Shown here in pieces: positions 1-10,200 of a stretch of 64,000 nucleotides of DNA. A program made the translations under genes and the position numbers. Each line of letters starts with the position of its first letter. The stretch's first letter is position 1. Source of the stretch: Heterotrichella gracilis. Taxonomy: Eukaryota; Sar; Xanthophyceae; Tribonematales; Xanthonemataceae. Location of the stretch: contig JAULBX010010545.1 of NCBI GenBank assembly GCA_032358255.1, positions 1,670 to 65,669 on the forward strand. The letters run 5' to 3'. The notes beneath the pieces are model-generated. The model was given only the letters and a program-made list of their open reading frames with translations, was not told the origin of the DNA and ran no database searches.

Positions 1-325
1 TTGATCGCAGATGGCCTTCGCTACCTTGTGGATATGGCGCTCACCTTGGGTGCACTGTGCTCCGCCTCCCCCGCAGCTGTCGCTGTGCTGCTGACACCTG
101 GCGGGGGGCGCCTGCTGCCCTTTTTGAATGAATTATCAACGTCATTTTCCTCCCCTTGCCACTAATCGATCAGACCAAAACTGAAAACGACGTCCTCCCC
201 TTGCCCTTGATCGCAGATGGCCTTCGCTACCTTGTGGATATGGCGCTCACCTTGGGTGCACTGTGCTCCGCCTCCCCCGCAGCCGCCGCTGTGCTGCTGA
301 CACCTGGCGGGGGGCGCCTGCTGAC
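1..325 (+). repeat. Direct duplication of an acceptor and exon start (1-117 copied at 207-323)
   Basis: The first ~117 bases recur nearly identically 206 bases downstream. Both copies include the 3' splice site (ttgatcgcag) and the start of the exon that I read at 217. The upstream copy runs into unrelated sequence after CTGCTG, where the real exon continues. Both copies are preceded by or joined through a short tcctccccttgcc motif. The left copy is probably an intronic ghost. Confidence 0.9.
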
Positions 326-3218
326 GGTGCTGGATGAAATATTCTGCCAGCTGCTGCCCCCCCTGGTGGGGATGGACAGCGGCTTGCTGGGGACCGGGGA
401 CGAGGTGCTGGATGAGGTAAGAAAAAACAAAACATTCATAAGGTGTGCAATACCTCTAGTGGCTTAGGAAATACTGTCAAGGGTTTAGCCTCTGCGGTCC
501 ACCCAGGAATACTTCGCTGCTCAGCTTCCCTCAGCAATAAATCCCAATACAAATGTTGTCATACGGCAGGTTCAACATCTGCACGCCTCCTTCTACGGGG
601 TCCTCCCCCGCCTCGCCGCCACCAAATCACCAGCGGCTACCAGAAAACCTTTGCGGAAACCCTAAAGTCTGGAATTTTGTGTGCGCCTGCGGCACAGCCC
701 TACATGGCTGAATTTTCTCTTAAACGCAACCCCAAGATTAATTGTATATCATTGCATCGCAGGTACAATACCTACATGCCTCTCTCTACCTTGCCCTCCC
801 CCGCCTGGCCGCCACCATCATCACCAGCGCATACCTGAAAAACCCTGCGGAAACCCTAGAGGCTCGGGCCAGCACGCCAGGGGAGGTCGCACCCGAGTTG
901 GTTCTTTCGCCCTTGACCAGGGGGGAGGCCCTCCAGGTGGCGCTGACAGCCTCCACAGGGGGGAGCGAGGCTGATTTTTCAGGAGGGGAGGGGAGCGATC
1001 AGCTGATGCTGCATGCTGCCAATGAGCGCTATGGACTGATGCAGCTGGTGGAGCAGGCGCTGCAGCAGGTATGGAATTTTTTGTTGGAATCATTATTATA
1101 GCTATCAGCTGTAGCTATACTTATTATTGTAGAGAAAAGGCCCGAACCGTTTGTTTTCAGCACTGCAGAGGGGGTATGGTGTGTGAACATGGAATGAACA
1201 CATGAGGGTAGAGTGAGGCCGAGATGCATAGCAGGTTTGAATGCAAGCGAGCAGGTAGCGAATAGGCATACCATGCCTATAAGCCCTGACTACTAATCAT
1301 CCTCCCGCAGGGTTGGATCACCCTAGACGACGTCCAATGGGAGTACAGCTGCGCCCTCCTGGGGGCGCCAAGTGGCGCACCCGCAGCGCACCAGCCCCCC
1401 TCCTCCCTCAACCCCTCGTGGTCCAATCCCCACCCCTGGCCCGCACTGGCACCCACGCCAGCGGCGGCGGCGGCGGTTGGGGGGGATGGCAGAGATGGTG
1501 GGGGGCGGCGGGCGGCGGTGGGGGGCGCCACTCGGCGCGTGCTGAACGAGGGGTGGGCACAGCGGGACATCACGCTGAGCCTGGCGGATGACATGGTGCG
1601 TTTATGATCTGTACCTATTACTTAAGTTATAATATTCCTTGTTTACACAGCAACACCCCTGCTGCTTGTGATTGCTGCCCTTCATTGCACGCTCTACACC
1701 CTGGTGCAGGCCCTACCTAGGGCGCGGTTTAGTGTTCAGGATTTGGCAAACCCTAATGTAGCCTCCCTGCCGCAGATGGCGTACTTCGATGAAGCTGATG
1801 GTTCATCGCTGAAGTTGAAAAATTTGCTCTCAGCTTGTTTAGGGTTCAGGCTTTGGCAAACCCTAATGTACCCCCCCTGTGGCACAGATGGAATATGACG
1901 ACGAAGCTGATGACTCATTCGCTGACCTGGCACCCACCACTGATGGGGTGTCGGAGGTGGAGGGGGATGAAACAAAGTGGAGCAGAAGTGGTGGTGGTGG
2001 CAGTGGTTTTGGTGGTGGTGGTGGTGGTGGTGGTGGTCCATCGGCACCCACCACCACCTATGTAGCTCTACCCCCCTCCACCAGCCAGAGCGCTCAGAGA
2101 GGTAATGGGTGGTGGGACGGCGGGGGTTAGTACTTCACATGTGTGCGTTGAAGCACACATGTGACTGCAAAATCTACACACAGAGTGCGCATGTGTGTGC
2201 GTGTGACACTAATAAACAATGTGCAGGGCGGGGCGGCAAGGGGAGCAAGCTGTGGGTGCTTTAACCCTGCACTGTCAATGATGAAAATTGCGCCCGGCAT
2301 GTGGCTTTACGCCCCCCTACTTCTTTTTATAGAGAGCGTACATGCGCAGGGCGGGGCGGCAAGGGGGGCAAGCTGTGGGTGCTGGACGAGCGCATCTACA
2401 ACTTCAAAAAGGAGGGGGCGCGGGAGGTGACGGGTGGGCAGGCGGAGGCCGAGGCGGTGGTCCAGGCTTCAAGGGATGAAATATACGGGCTGGGACGGGG
2501 AGGGAATGTGCCGCTGCGGGAGGGTGGTGGGAACGATGCAGGTGGGTGATGCAGGCAGTGCATACATACAATAATGTTAGAAACAAGCCGAGCATTCGCC
2601 ATGAATAAAGAAACACGGAAGTGAGAGCCACATCCTGTCCTGGAACAGGCACGTCGGTCGAGATGGGTGGGGCGGGCAGTGTGGAACGAAATATTGCCTG
2701 TGCGGCGAGGGTGGTTGTACACACGTGGTTTTTCGGGGAGGGTTTCCATCAGGGTTTCCATTCTACGCGCCAGCTGCTGCAGCCATGCCCTCATGGGTTT
2801 TCGTTTGCTGGCTATAGCAACGTCCTTCAGGGTTACCGCTCGCTAGCTACAGCAAACTCCTAAAGGGTAGAGTCAAAACCCTAAAGTTTTCACTGTCTAC
2901 AAAACCCTAAAGGGTAAAGTCAAGACCCTAAGTCTTGTTAGGTGAAGTTACAAGTTTTCACACCACGTGGCTCCCTTTTCTGCAGGTGCCCAGCCAATGG
3001 CCAGTGGCAGCGGGGGTGTGGATCGAACCCAGGATGTCCGGGCAGAGGAGGGGGGTCAACAGGAAACAGGCGGCAGAGGGGGTGGGGGGCCAAGAGGGGG
3101 GGGAGCAGGGGGGTCCCGGGGGCGGTCGTCCGGTGGCCGGGGGCGTGGTGGTGGTGGTGGGCCGAGGGGCAGGGGGGGACGGAGGGACAAGGGAGGCACC
3201 AGCTATCTTGTGTCGTAG
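217..3218 (+). CDS. ASCC2-like protein, 3' part (5' end outside the window)
   Basis: Six exons can be read: 217-416, 763-1068, 1311-1595, 1888-2101, 2350-2541 and 2986-3218. All have GT-AG borders and consistent phases, giving about 476 codons with no internal stop. The protein has an Ala/Leu-rich helical N-terminal part, an acidic patch (MEYDDEADDSFADL, exon at 1888), a block WVLDERIYNFKKEG followed by EIYGLGRGGNVPL (exon at 2350), and a Gly/Arg-rich RGG tail. The acidic patch, the GLGRGG block and the RGG tail resemble the C-terminal half of plant and animal ASCC2, the activating signal cointegrator 1 complex subunit 2, which acts with the ASCC3 helicase in alkylation repair and ribosome quality control. 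I do not see a clear CUE domain, so the name rests on the C-terminal half; the CUE may lie in an unread exon or be divergent. A candidate TGTAA poly(A) signal lies near 3410. The 5' exons are missing to the left. Confidence 0.55.
565..869 (+). repeat. Ghost copy of the 763 exon start (about 570-672)
   Basis: Sequence after the AG at 569 resembles the true exon start at 763, offset by 193 bases: cagGT..CAA...CTGCACGCCTCC and so on through the CGGAAACCCTA block near 655 and 848. The upstream copy still translates as VQHLHASFYGVLPRLAAT before degenerating. The downstream copy reads VQYLHASLYLALPRLAAT and continues open. Confidence 0.85.
1731..1925 (+). repeat. Ghost copy of the 1888 exon acceptor (exon-like start at 1776)
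   Basis: The intron end and exon start are duplicated at an offset of 112 bases. Both copies share gttcagg-tttggcaaaccctaatgta, a pyrimidine-rich tract, CAG, then ATG-GATGAAGCTGATG or its equivalent. The ghost reads MAYFDEADGSS, the real exon MEYDDEADDSF. A CCCTAA motif lies inside the duplicated unit. Confidence 0.85.
2220..2390 (+). repeat. Ghost copy of the 2350 exon start (exon-like start at 2227)
   Basis: About 40 bases from the acceptor into the exon (cagGGCGGGGCGGCAAGGG..) occur at 2224-2262 and again at 2347-2385, an offset of 123 bases. The upstream copy stops resembling the exon after GTGGGTGCT and runs into an in-frame TAA. Confidence 0.85.
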
Positions 3219-4288
3219 GGGAGGTGCGTACCTTTGGGGTTCAACCAAGTTGGTGGGCTCACCAATGCCGAGCAGCCATGCGAAGGCAAGGATAACTTAT
3301 CCTTAAGCTTGCTACCTTTAACTGTGCATGGGCTTACCCACAAGTGCATCTGCCATCCGCCACTGCGTAGGTTGGGACCGAGACATGTGCAGCTATGAAT
3401 GCTGTTGTGTGTAACTTCGTTTGCCAAATGGCCTCCAACCTCACCTTGAGTCAAAGCTGTTCCAAGTATGCAATTGCTAGTGTTACAAAGGGTCGACCCT
3501 TCCTTCAAACAAAGCTTTCCTAGGTAATCTTTCAGCGCAACGCAGAGTTGGGGGGCTGTCGCAGAAGCGCAACCCTGCACTCAAACACTGCTGCAAGATT
3601 TACATATATCCAAGGAGGATAGTTGTAGCACTTGTGGGGACCGTCGTTTGAGGACCACCGCCTCATAGTCGGGGATGCCAGCCGCTGCAGCGGGTAACGG
3701 GGTGGCGCCGCATGCACATGCCAGCCGCTGCATGCGGGTAACGGGGTGGCGCCAATACAGCCGCCAGTGCCACCGTCAATTGCCTTGAAGAATATATAGT
3801 AACTTGTCCTGGTGACTTGAGATCAACCTGATTCGACAGATCTTGCCACTGGGCCTGGCCCAAGCTGGCTGGCATGTCGCCACACATTCCAACGCACACA
3901 TGAAAATTGGCATCTTTACAATTTCAGTGGCCCGCAGTTCCAAAACATGCATGTGCTATCGGCAAAGCGTACACTGGCAATATTATTGAGCAGCTCCAGT
4001 TGCTGCACCCCTGTCACCAGGCAGACGTCTCCAGACTTGGTGCAGCCAAAATGATGGTTCCATCATGTGGTGCCAACAGCAAATGCAAATCCCCGGGATG
4101 GCCCGGCCCTTGCTCGCACAGGCTGCATGCCAAAAGCCCCACTATCCTGCTGCATTGCCACGTGGCATCGCCCCACTCTGCACCATTGCAATGACCTTGG
4201 TCCGCCCCCACATTCCCCACATCCATGTGTCCCACCCACCACCTCCCCTGCCATCCCCCCCTGCATCGCCACAGCCGAGCACAGCCCC
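3219..4288. other. Convergent intergenic region / 3' UTRs
   Basis: This lies between two convergent genes. A TGTAA near 3410 could end the left transcript, and TTACA at 3916-3920 (TGTAA on the minus strand) could end the CWF19L2 transcript. A short direct repeat (ccagccgctgca..gggtaacggggtggcgcc) is present at about 3678-3752. I see no supported gene here. Confidence 0.5.
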
Positions 4289-7200
4289 TCACTCCTGCAG
4301 CGCCTTGGTCCAATCGAAGGGCTCCCACTGCTGGGCAAACTCCGCTGCCCACTGGCGCTGGAGGGCGCTGGAGTCACCACGTGCGGCGCGGTGCATGTCC
4401 TCGTCCTTGCCCCCCAGGAGCCCCACCAGGGTGCTGCGGCCCAGGTTGGAAGGAAACTGCGGGTGACAATGGAATGGGTTACCAAGAAATTCAGAATGGA
4501 ATGAACAATCAATCAAAAGCCCGTCGCATTTGTTGCCTACATGGACCGTTTCCGTGAAAGCAGCACAGTACACTCCCCTGCCCCCTACACCTGAAACATC
4601 CTTCCTCCTCACCATCAACCAGGCGCACATACTCTAAACCCAAACTTTTAACCCCAGCCCTACATCCCAAACCAGAAGCACACACCATCCAACAGGTACC
4701 CAACTCCTACACCTGAACCTAAACCCTATAAACACACCTGTTCCTTGCCACTGATCAGATATTCAAATCCTGATCAGATATTCCAATCCTGACCAGATAT
4801 ATTCAAATCCTGATCAGTGGCAAGGATATTCAAATCCTGCACCTGCACCTGCACCCCCGCCATACCTTCTCCTCGTCATCGATGACATGCACAAACCCCA
4901 GGGACAGCCCAAACTCCACGTGGAAGTACGGGAAATTTGGGGGGATGGACCCCCGCAGCCCCTTGGTCCCCGTCTCAATCATGCGCTTGGCCGCGTGCTG
5001 CGCCCAGTCCCCAGTGGCGTCGTCGATCCCCTTCTTGAAGTACAGCGGCGCCTTGGCGGAGGCCGATGGGGGCACCGGCACGCACTCCACCACTGCGTGG
5101 CGCCTGGAGTCTGACAGCCGGGTGGCGGTCTCGAAAAACACCACCTCCTTGCCCTGTGCAGCACATGCGCGGTATGAGTTAGGGTTTCATGGAAGCATGC
5201 AGGGTTAGGGTATTGCGACCATTTTGTGGAGTACGCAGGGTATCACCATTAGGGTTCAGGGTTATGACTCCACTGACCACCTCCTCATTGCACTGAGCAT
5301 CAGGCTTCAAGTTTACTCAATCCTTTTCATCAAATTGGTGCACTTATTACATTTCATTTACACTTGAGCATAAACATACAGATAAAGTCTGTTGCTAAGA
5401 TGTATACATTATATAGGTTTAGTTCCTGTGCAAGTTTGGGCTCCGCACCTGCGCCATGAACATGCGGATGAGACACTTTTTGAAGTTGCGCATCTCTGTC
5501 CACGTGGCGTCGTCCACCTGGCGGCTGCTGGGCGTGTGCTCGTTGGGGATGATGGCGCAGTGGCCGGGGGCGAGGCGGCCAGCGGGGATCAGGGCCAGGT
5601 AGCAGGTCTGCGGGTAAAAAAAGCGCATCGAGCATGTGGACATGTGTTTCTTCCCGTTATGCTGGATTACGGTATCTGCACATTACCAAGGCAATGGTGA
5701 GGGTGCACCGTTTCAATACAGGAAGGGTCGTGAGGGATATTGGCGCAGCAGCCGGCGGGGTCTAGAAATCCCAGCAGAAGGCTCTGTTGATCCCTGCCGC
5801 TCCTTGTCCTGCGGAGATGTTCTGCAATGCTATAAGCTTGATAGCATGCCCCTAAACCCTACACAAAACTGGTGCAATCCGCCGTCCTGCACCACCCCAC
5901 GTCGGCCCCTCACCTGCGCAATGGCCATGGTGAGGTGCCGTGCCCGCCGCGCACTGGCAAAGCAAGAGTGCACGCGTCCTGGGGCCACCCTCACGCACCT
6001 GTAGAGCCCCGCACCTGGCGCTGCTTGTCCCTCTGCCAAAACCCTAAACCCTAAAGCCTCACTCTACACGAAGAAGTGTGCATTCCATCACCCACGCCGC
6101 CCCCTTACCTGCGCAATGGCGATGGTCAGGTGCCGCGCCCGCCGCGCGCTGGCAAAGCACAGCGTGCAGGCGTCCTGCGCGGCGCTGGTGCGCCGGTAGT
6201 CCGCCACCTGGCGCTGTTTCTCCCGCTTGGTCTGCTGCTCCTTGGTCCCCTTGGCCTTGCGGCTCTCATACAGGTCCAAACCCTGGTCGTGGTCATATTC
6301 ATCATCGGCATCCAGGTCCCGATCGCCGCGGAACCTGCACAGGGTTTAGGGTTTTGCAAAGGGTTCTAGGTGTTTTGAGGGCAGGGACGAGGGTGTCATG
6401 GCAGGACTGCCAGTTGGCGATTGCCAAGGAGCCTGCACAGGGTTAGGGTATTGGTGCACAAGGTTAGGGTATTGATGCCTTAGAGGACAGGGGTGAGGTG
6501 CTGGTGGCCGGGCGTGTACCTCCCCTCCCCCATTGTACTAACGCGCTTACCCAGAGGGGATGTGCCAGGTCAGCATCGTCACAAAGGATACGGTAATCCC
6601 AACCCCAAATCACTAAACACATGCCGCGAGCATTAGCGCAAGGGGCGCACACTCGGGCACAATGATGCTGGTCATCACCATGCATGGACACCCAATCCCA
6701 CACCTCGTGGCCCTGACCCGCCACCGCCCCACCCACTTTTTCTTGTGCATGATGTTTTCGGCCAGCGCGGCATCCATGTCCCCAGCCCCCTCGTATTTGG
6801 TGCGCTTCACCAGGGATGCCAGGTCACCATCGTCGTCATCCGCAAAGTAGCGCTGCTTCTCTCCCTCCGCATCGTACCGCTGCACGCGCTTGGGCTTGCG
6901 GCCTGCAAGGGGAAGTGATGGTTAGGGTGAATGATGTGCATGCAGGGATAGGGACTCGAGGGAAGTGAAACAGGGGCACTGGTGCAGAGGTGGAATCCAA
7001 GGGAGTGAAAGAGTTACAGGTACAGAGGGTAACAAAGGACATGAGGGACAGAGGGAAATGTACAGATGGAAATGAGCAGTGACACAAGGACAAGAGCAGG
7101 GCACTGGGCAGGTCAACCAATCACCCCCCCTACCAAAGACCCTAGCAGGGTTTTCTCACCTCCATCCGGCAGCCCCGTGCCTGACGCCTCCCTGCCGAAT

Positions 7201-10200
7201 GCGCCCGGCACCGCCCGCCCCTGCGCATCCACCTGCGGCAGCGCCACCACCTCCCTGCGGGCGGCCGCCACATCCGGCGCGTGCGCTGCAGCGCTGGCGT
7301 TGCCCTGCGCCAGGCAATGCAGTGGGTCGGCTGGTGCTACAAGCACTAATTACTTACTACCGTGTACTTCATGTTGTGAGTTTTCTACGCGGGGAAAAAG
7401 AGGGTTTTGTTTCAGCTCCCTGCGGAGCACTGTACTCTCCTGCCTGTTACAACGCTTGCCGCATGCCTGATACAATACTGCGCCCGCAGATTTGCCATAC
7501 AGGGTGGCAGGGTTTTCAAGGCCAGCGACGCTTCACCTGCAGGCGCGCACGCAGCGCAGCCGCCACGATCCGGTTGGTTTTAGGGTTTGGGTTTTATAGT
7601 ATAGGGTTTTCAAAAGCCACCATCGCCACACCTGCAGGCGCGCACGCAACGCTGCCGCCACGTTCCGGTTGGCGCCTTCGCCCCCCCCGCCCCCCAGCCC
7701 CGCCCTCAATGCAGCCGCTACTGAGCGGTTGTCGGCCCCCATAGCTCCTGGTGCAGGCACGGACTTTGGCGCGGATGCAGGGGCATTGTCCTCCCCTTCA
7801 CTGGATTCGGGATCATCTCCCCTGCGGCCGGTGCATGTATTTAGTGCCTGGCCCCACCCCTGGCTGCATTGTCCACCCACAGGGTTCATTTGCCACCCCT
7901 GGATTCATTTGCCACCCCTAGGCTTTCATGCAAGGTTCCAGTTGGGCCTCACAGGTGTGGTGGCAACAAATGGTACCTATGATGGGGGACTTCCCCATCC
8001 AAATACAGTGCAAGTGTACAAAGACCTTGCTACCTTTGGGTGTAACAAATGCTGGCATCACCGTGCCACCCAGTATCTGCTCCATAATTTCCGGCTGCCC
8101 ATGCACATGTATCACCGACAAAATCATATCCAGCTTGCACGCTTGCAACTGGCGCCTGCAAAAACAGTCGCACACAAAAAAAGTAAATATATTACTCACC
8201 TGGCAGATTGCATGCCTGCGCTGTCAGGCGCCTGGGCTCCGGTACCGCTGGCAGCAGGCGCCCTCCCCTGCCCACCTTCCTCCTGCCGCTCCCCTTTGTA
8301 TCGATCCAGGAAGCTCCCGTCATTCTCAAATGTGTTCATCTGGCCCGCAACGGTGCGCAAGAGATCAGCATCACCCTGCACGAAGCGAGGAGTTAATTAA
8401 TTAGTTACAAGCATCGCCCAGCATCGAGGCATGCTTTACTTTGATTACATGCACCGCCCTGCATAAAAACAACGCGGAGAGTGCAGCATCAAATACTCCC
8501 CTGCTTATAACAAGGGATAGATTTGCACCGGTGCAGCTTGATCCCCACCTGCCGACCCAGGGGATCCCTGGGAGGCCGCCTGCCCTCATGCCTAGGTGGC
8601 CGCTGGTGGTGGTGTGCAGCCCTCCTCTCCCCCTCCGCTCCCCTCTTCTCCCCCCCTTCTTCCTTGCTCCCCTTGTCCCCCCCTTGCACACCCTCCTCCC
8701 CCTTGTCATGGTGGTGGTGGCTGCGGTGGTGGTGGTGGTGGTGGCCCTCCCGTGCTGACCTGGCTTCGGAGCGGATGGTGTCATCGGTGTTGAAACCAGA
8801 GTCGTCCTTTACCTTCCCTTCATCCTTGTCCGCCCCTTCCACCTTGTCTTTGGGAGCGGATCGCCCAGTGGACTGCACCCGAGAGGGGCCTCCCCCTCGC
8901 CTGCATGGGCCACAAACCGTCAACACAAACCCTCAACCTATGGACAAAAACTGTACGTTCTGAGCAAAAAAAAACCCATGGTTGCACCACTGCAAGGTTT
9001 TGCTTTGGATGATGCGGTTCCCCATGCATTCCTGAGATGCATTGCCATTAAAGCCATAGCAGACATCTGGCAAGCAGCAGACAAGAGACAAAGACAGACA
9101 TACGGCCATTTGGGATAAATGAGGGCACCCTTGTGGCCAGTGGTACACCAGCATCAAGGAGGACCCTACTGACAACCCTTAGGCCCTTACTGGGCAGGCA
9201 ACACCTCACAAAAGGCAGGAGTGCATGGCGTGCGACCAGTGCAAGGTAGATAGATAGATGGTTTGATGCATCCACTGTTGACTCTAGAAACATAACTGTG
9301 ACCCTAAAACAGGTGCAAGGCGCAACAAGGCTGCGCCACCCACCTCCAGGACAGTGAGGAGTCCTCCGAGGGTTTGCGCATCATGCCCTGGTTTGAACTA
9401 AAGACTGCTGTGCAGGGATTGTAATGGGGATCGAGATTCCACCCCGATACATTTTTAGAGATTTGAGCCAACTCGCTGACAAGCTTCTAGATAGAAGGGG
9501 GCTAAAAAGGTGCAAGGAGCACGGGGGCTGCGATACCCACCGCCAGGACAGTGAGGAGTCCTCCGATGGCTTGCGCATCATGCCCTGGTTGGACTTGACA
9601 TCGGACAGGTAGTGGGGCACCGACTCCTTCCTCCTGCCCTCCTGACCACCCTCCCTCCTCTCCCCTGGCGCACCTCCCCCTCCCTCGCCGCTCGCATGCT
9701 TGCGGTGCTTGGCAGCAGACAGGTGCGCCATACCTGCGAACGCAGCCGTTTAGGGTTTAGTGAATGCTCTAAACCCTAAACCCTAAATAGCCAACAGGTG
9801 GGCCATCACTGCAACATGCACCCATCGCCATCGCCATGTCCCTTACCTGCACTTGAAAAGTTTCATTTTGCAACAGACAGTCGTTGTGGCAACTTCTGAG
9901 ATCGCCATCACCAAGTTATTCGTTTACATTTTGAGTTTTACGAATTCGTTGCACAGCCAAAGATTTTTGGTGGCAAGATTGAGGATCCTCTTTCTTCCCA
10001 TTCCCTACAGGTTTAAGGGTTAGGAATCTAAGCTTCAAGGGTTTGGTGAACGCTAACCGTGCGCCGCATGCCGCTGCGTGAGCCCCGCAGTGAGCTCGTT
10101 GAGGGACCCCCTAGGTTTTAGGGTCAAGAGTCTAAGGCTTAATAATTTGGTGGGTGCTTACCGTGTGCTGCATGCCGCTGTGTGAGCCCCGCTGTGAGCT

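Noticed and set aside
2396-2794. Long minus-strand ORFs over the ASCC2-like gene
   Set aside because: They are antisense shadows of the Gly/Arg-rich exons, which are open in several frames.
4740-4860. CRISPR-like array
   Set aside because: The 20-bp units have no unique spacers and lie in a eukaryotic intron.
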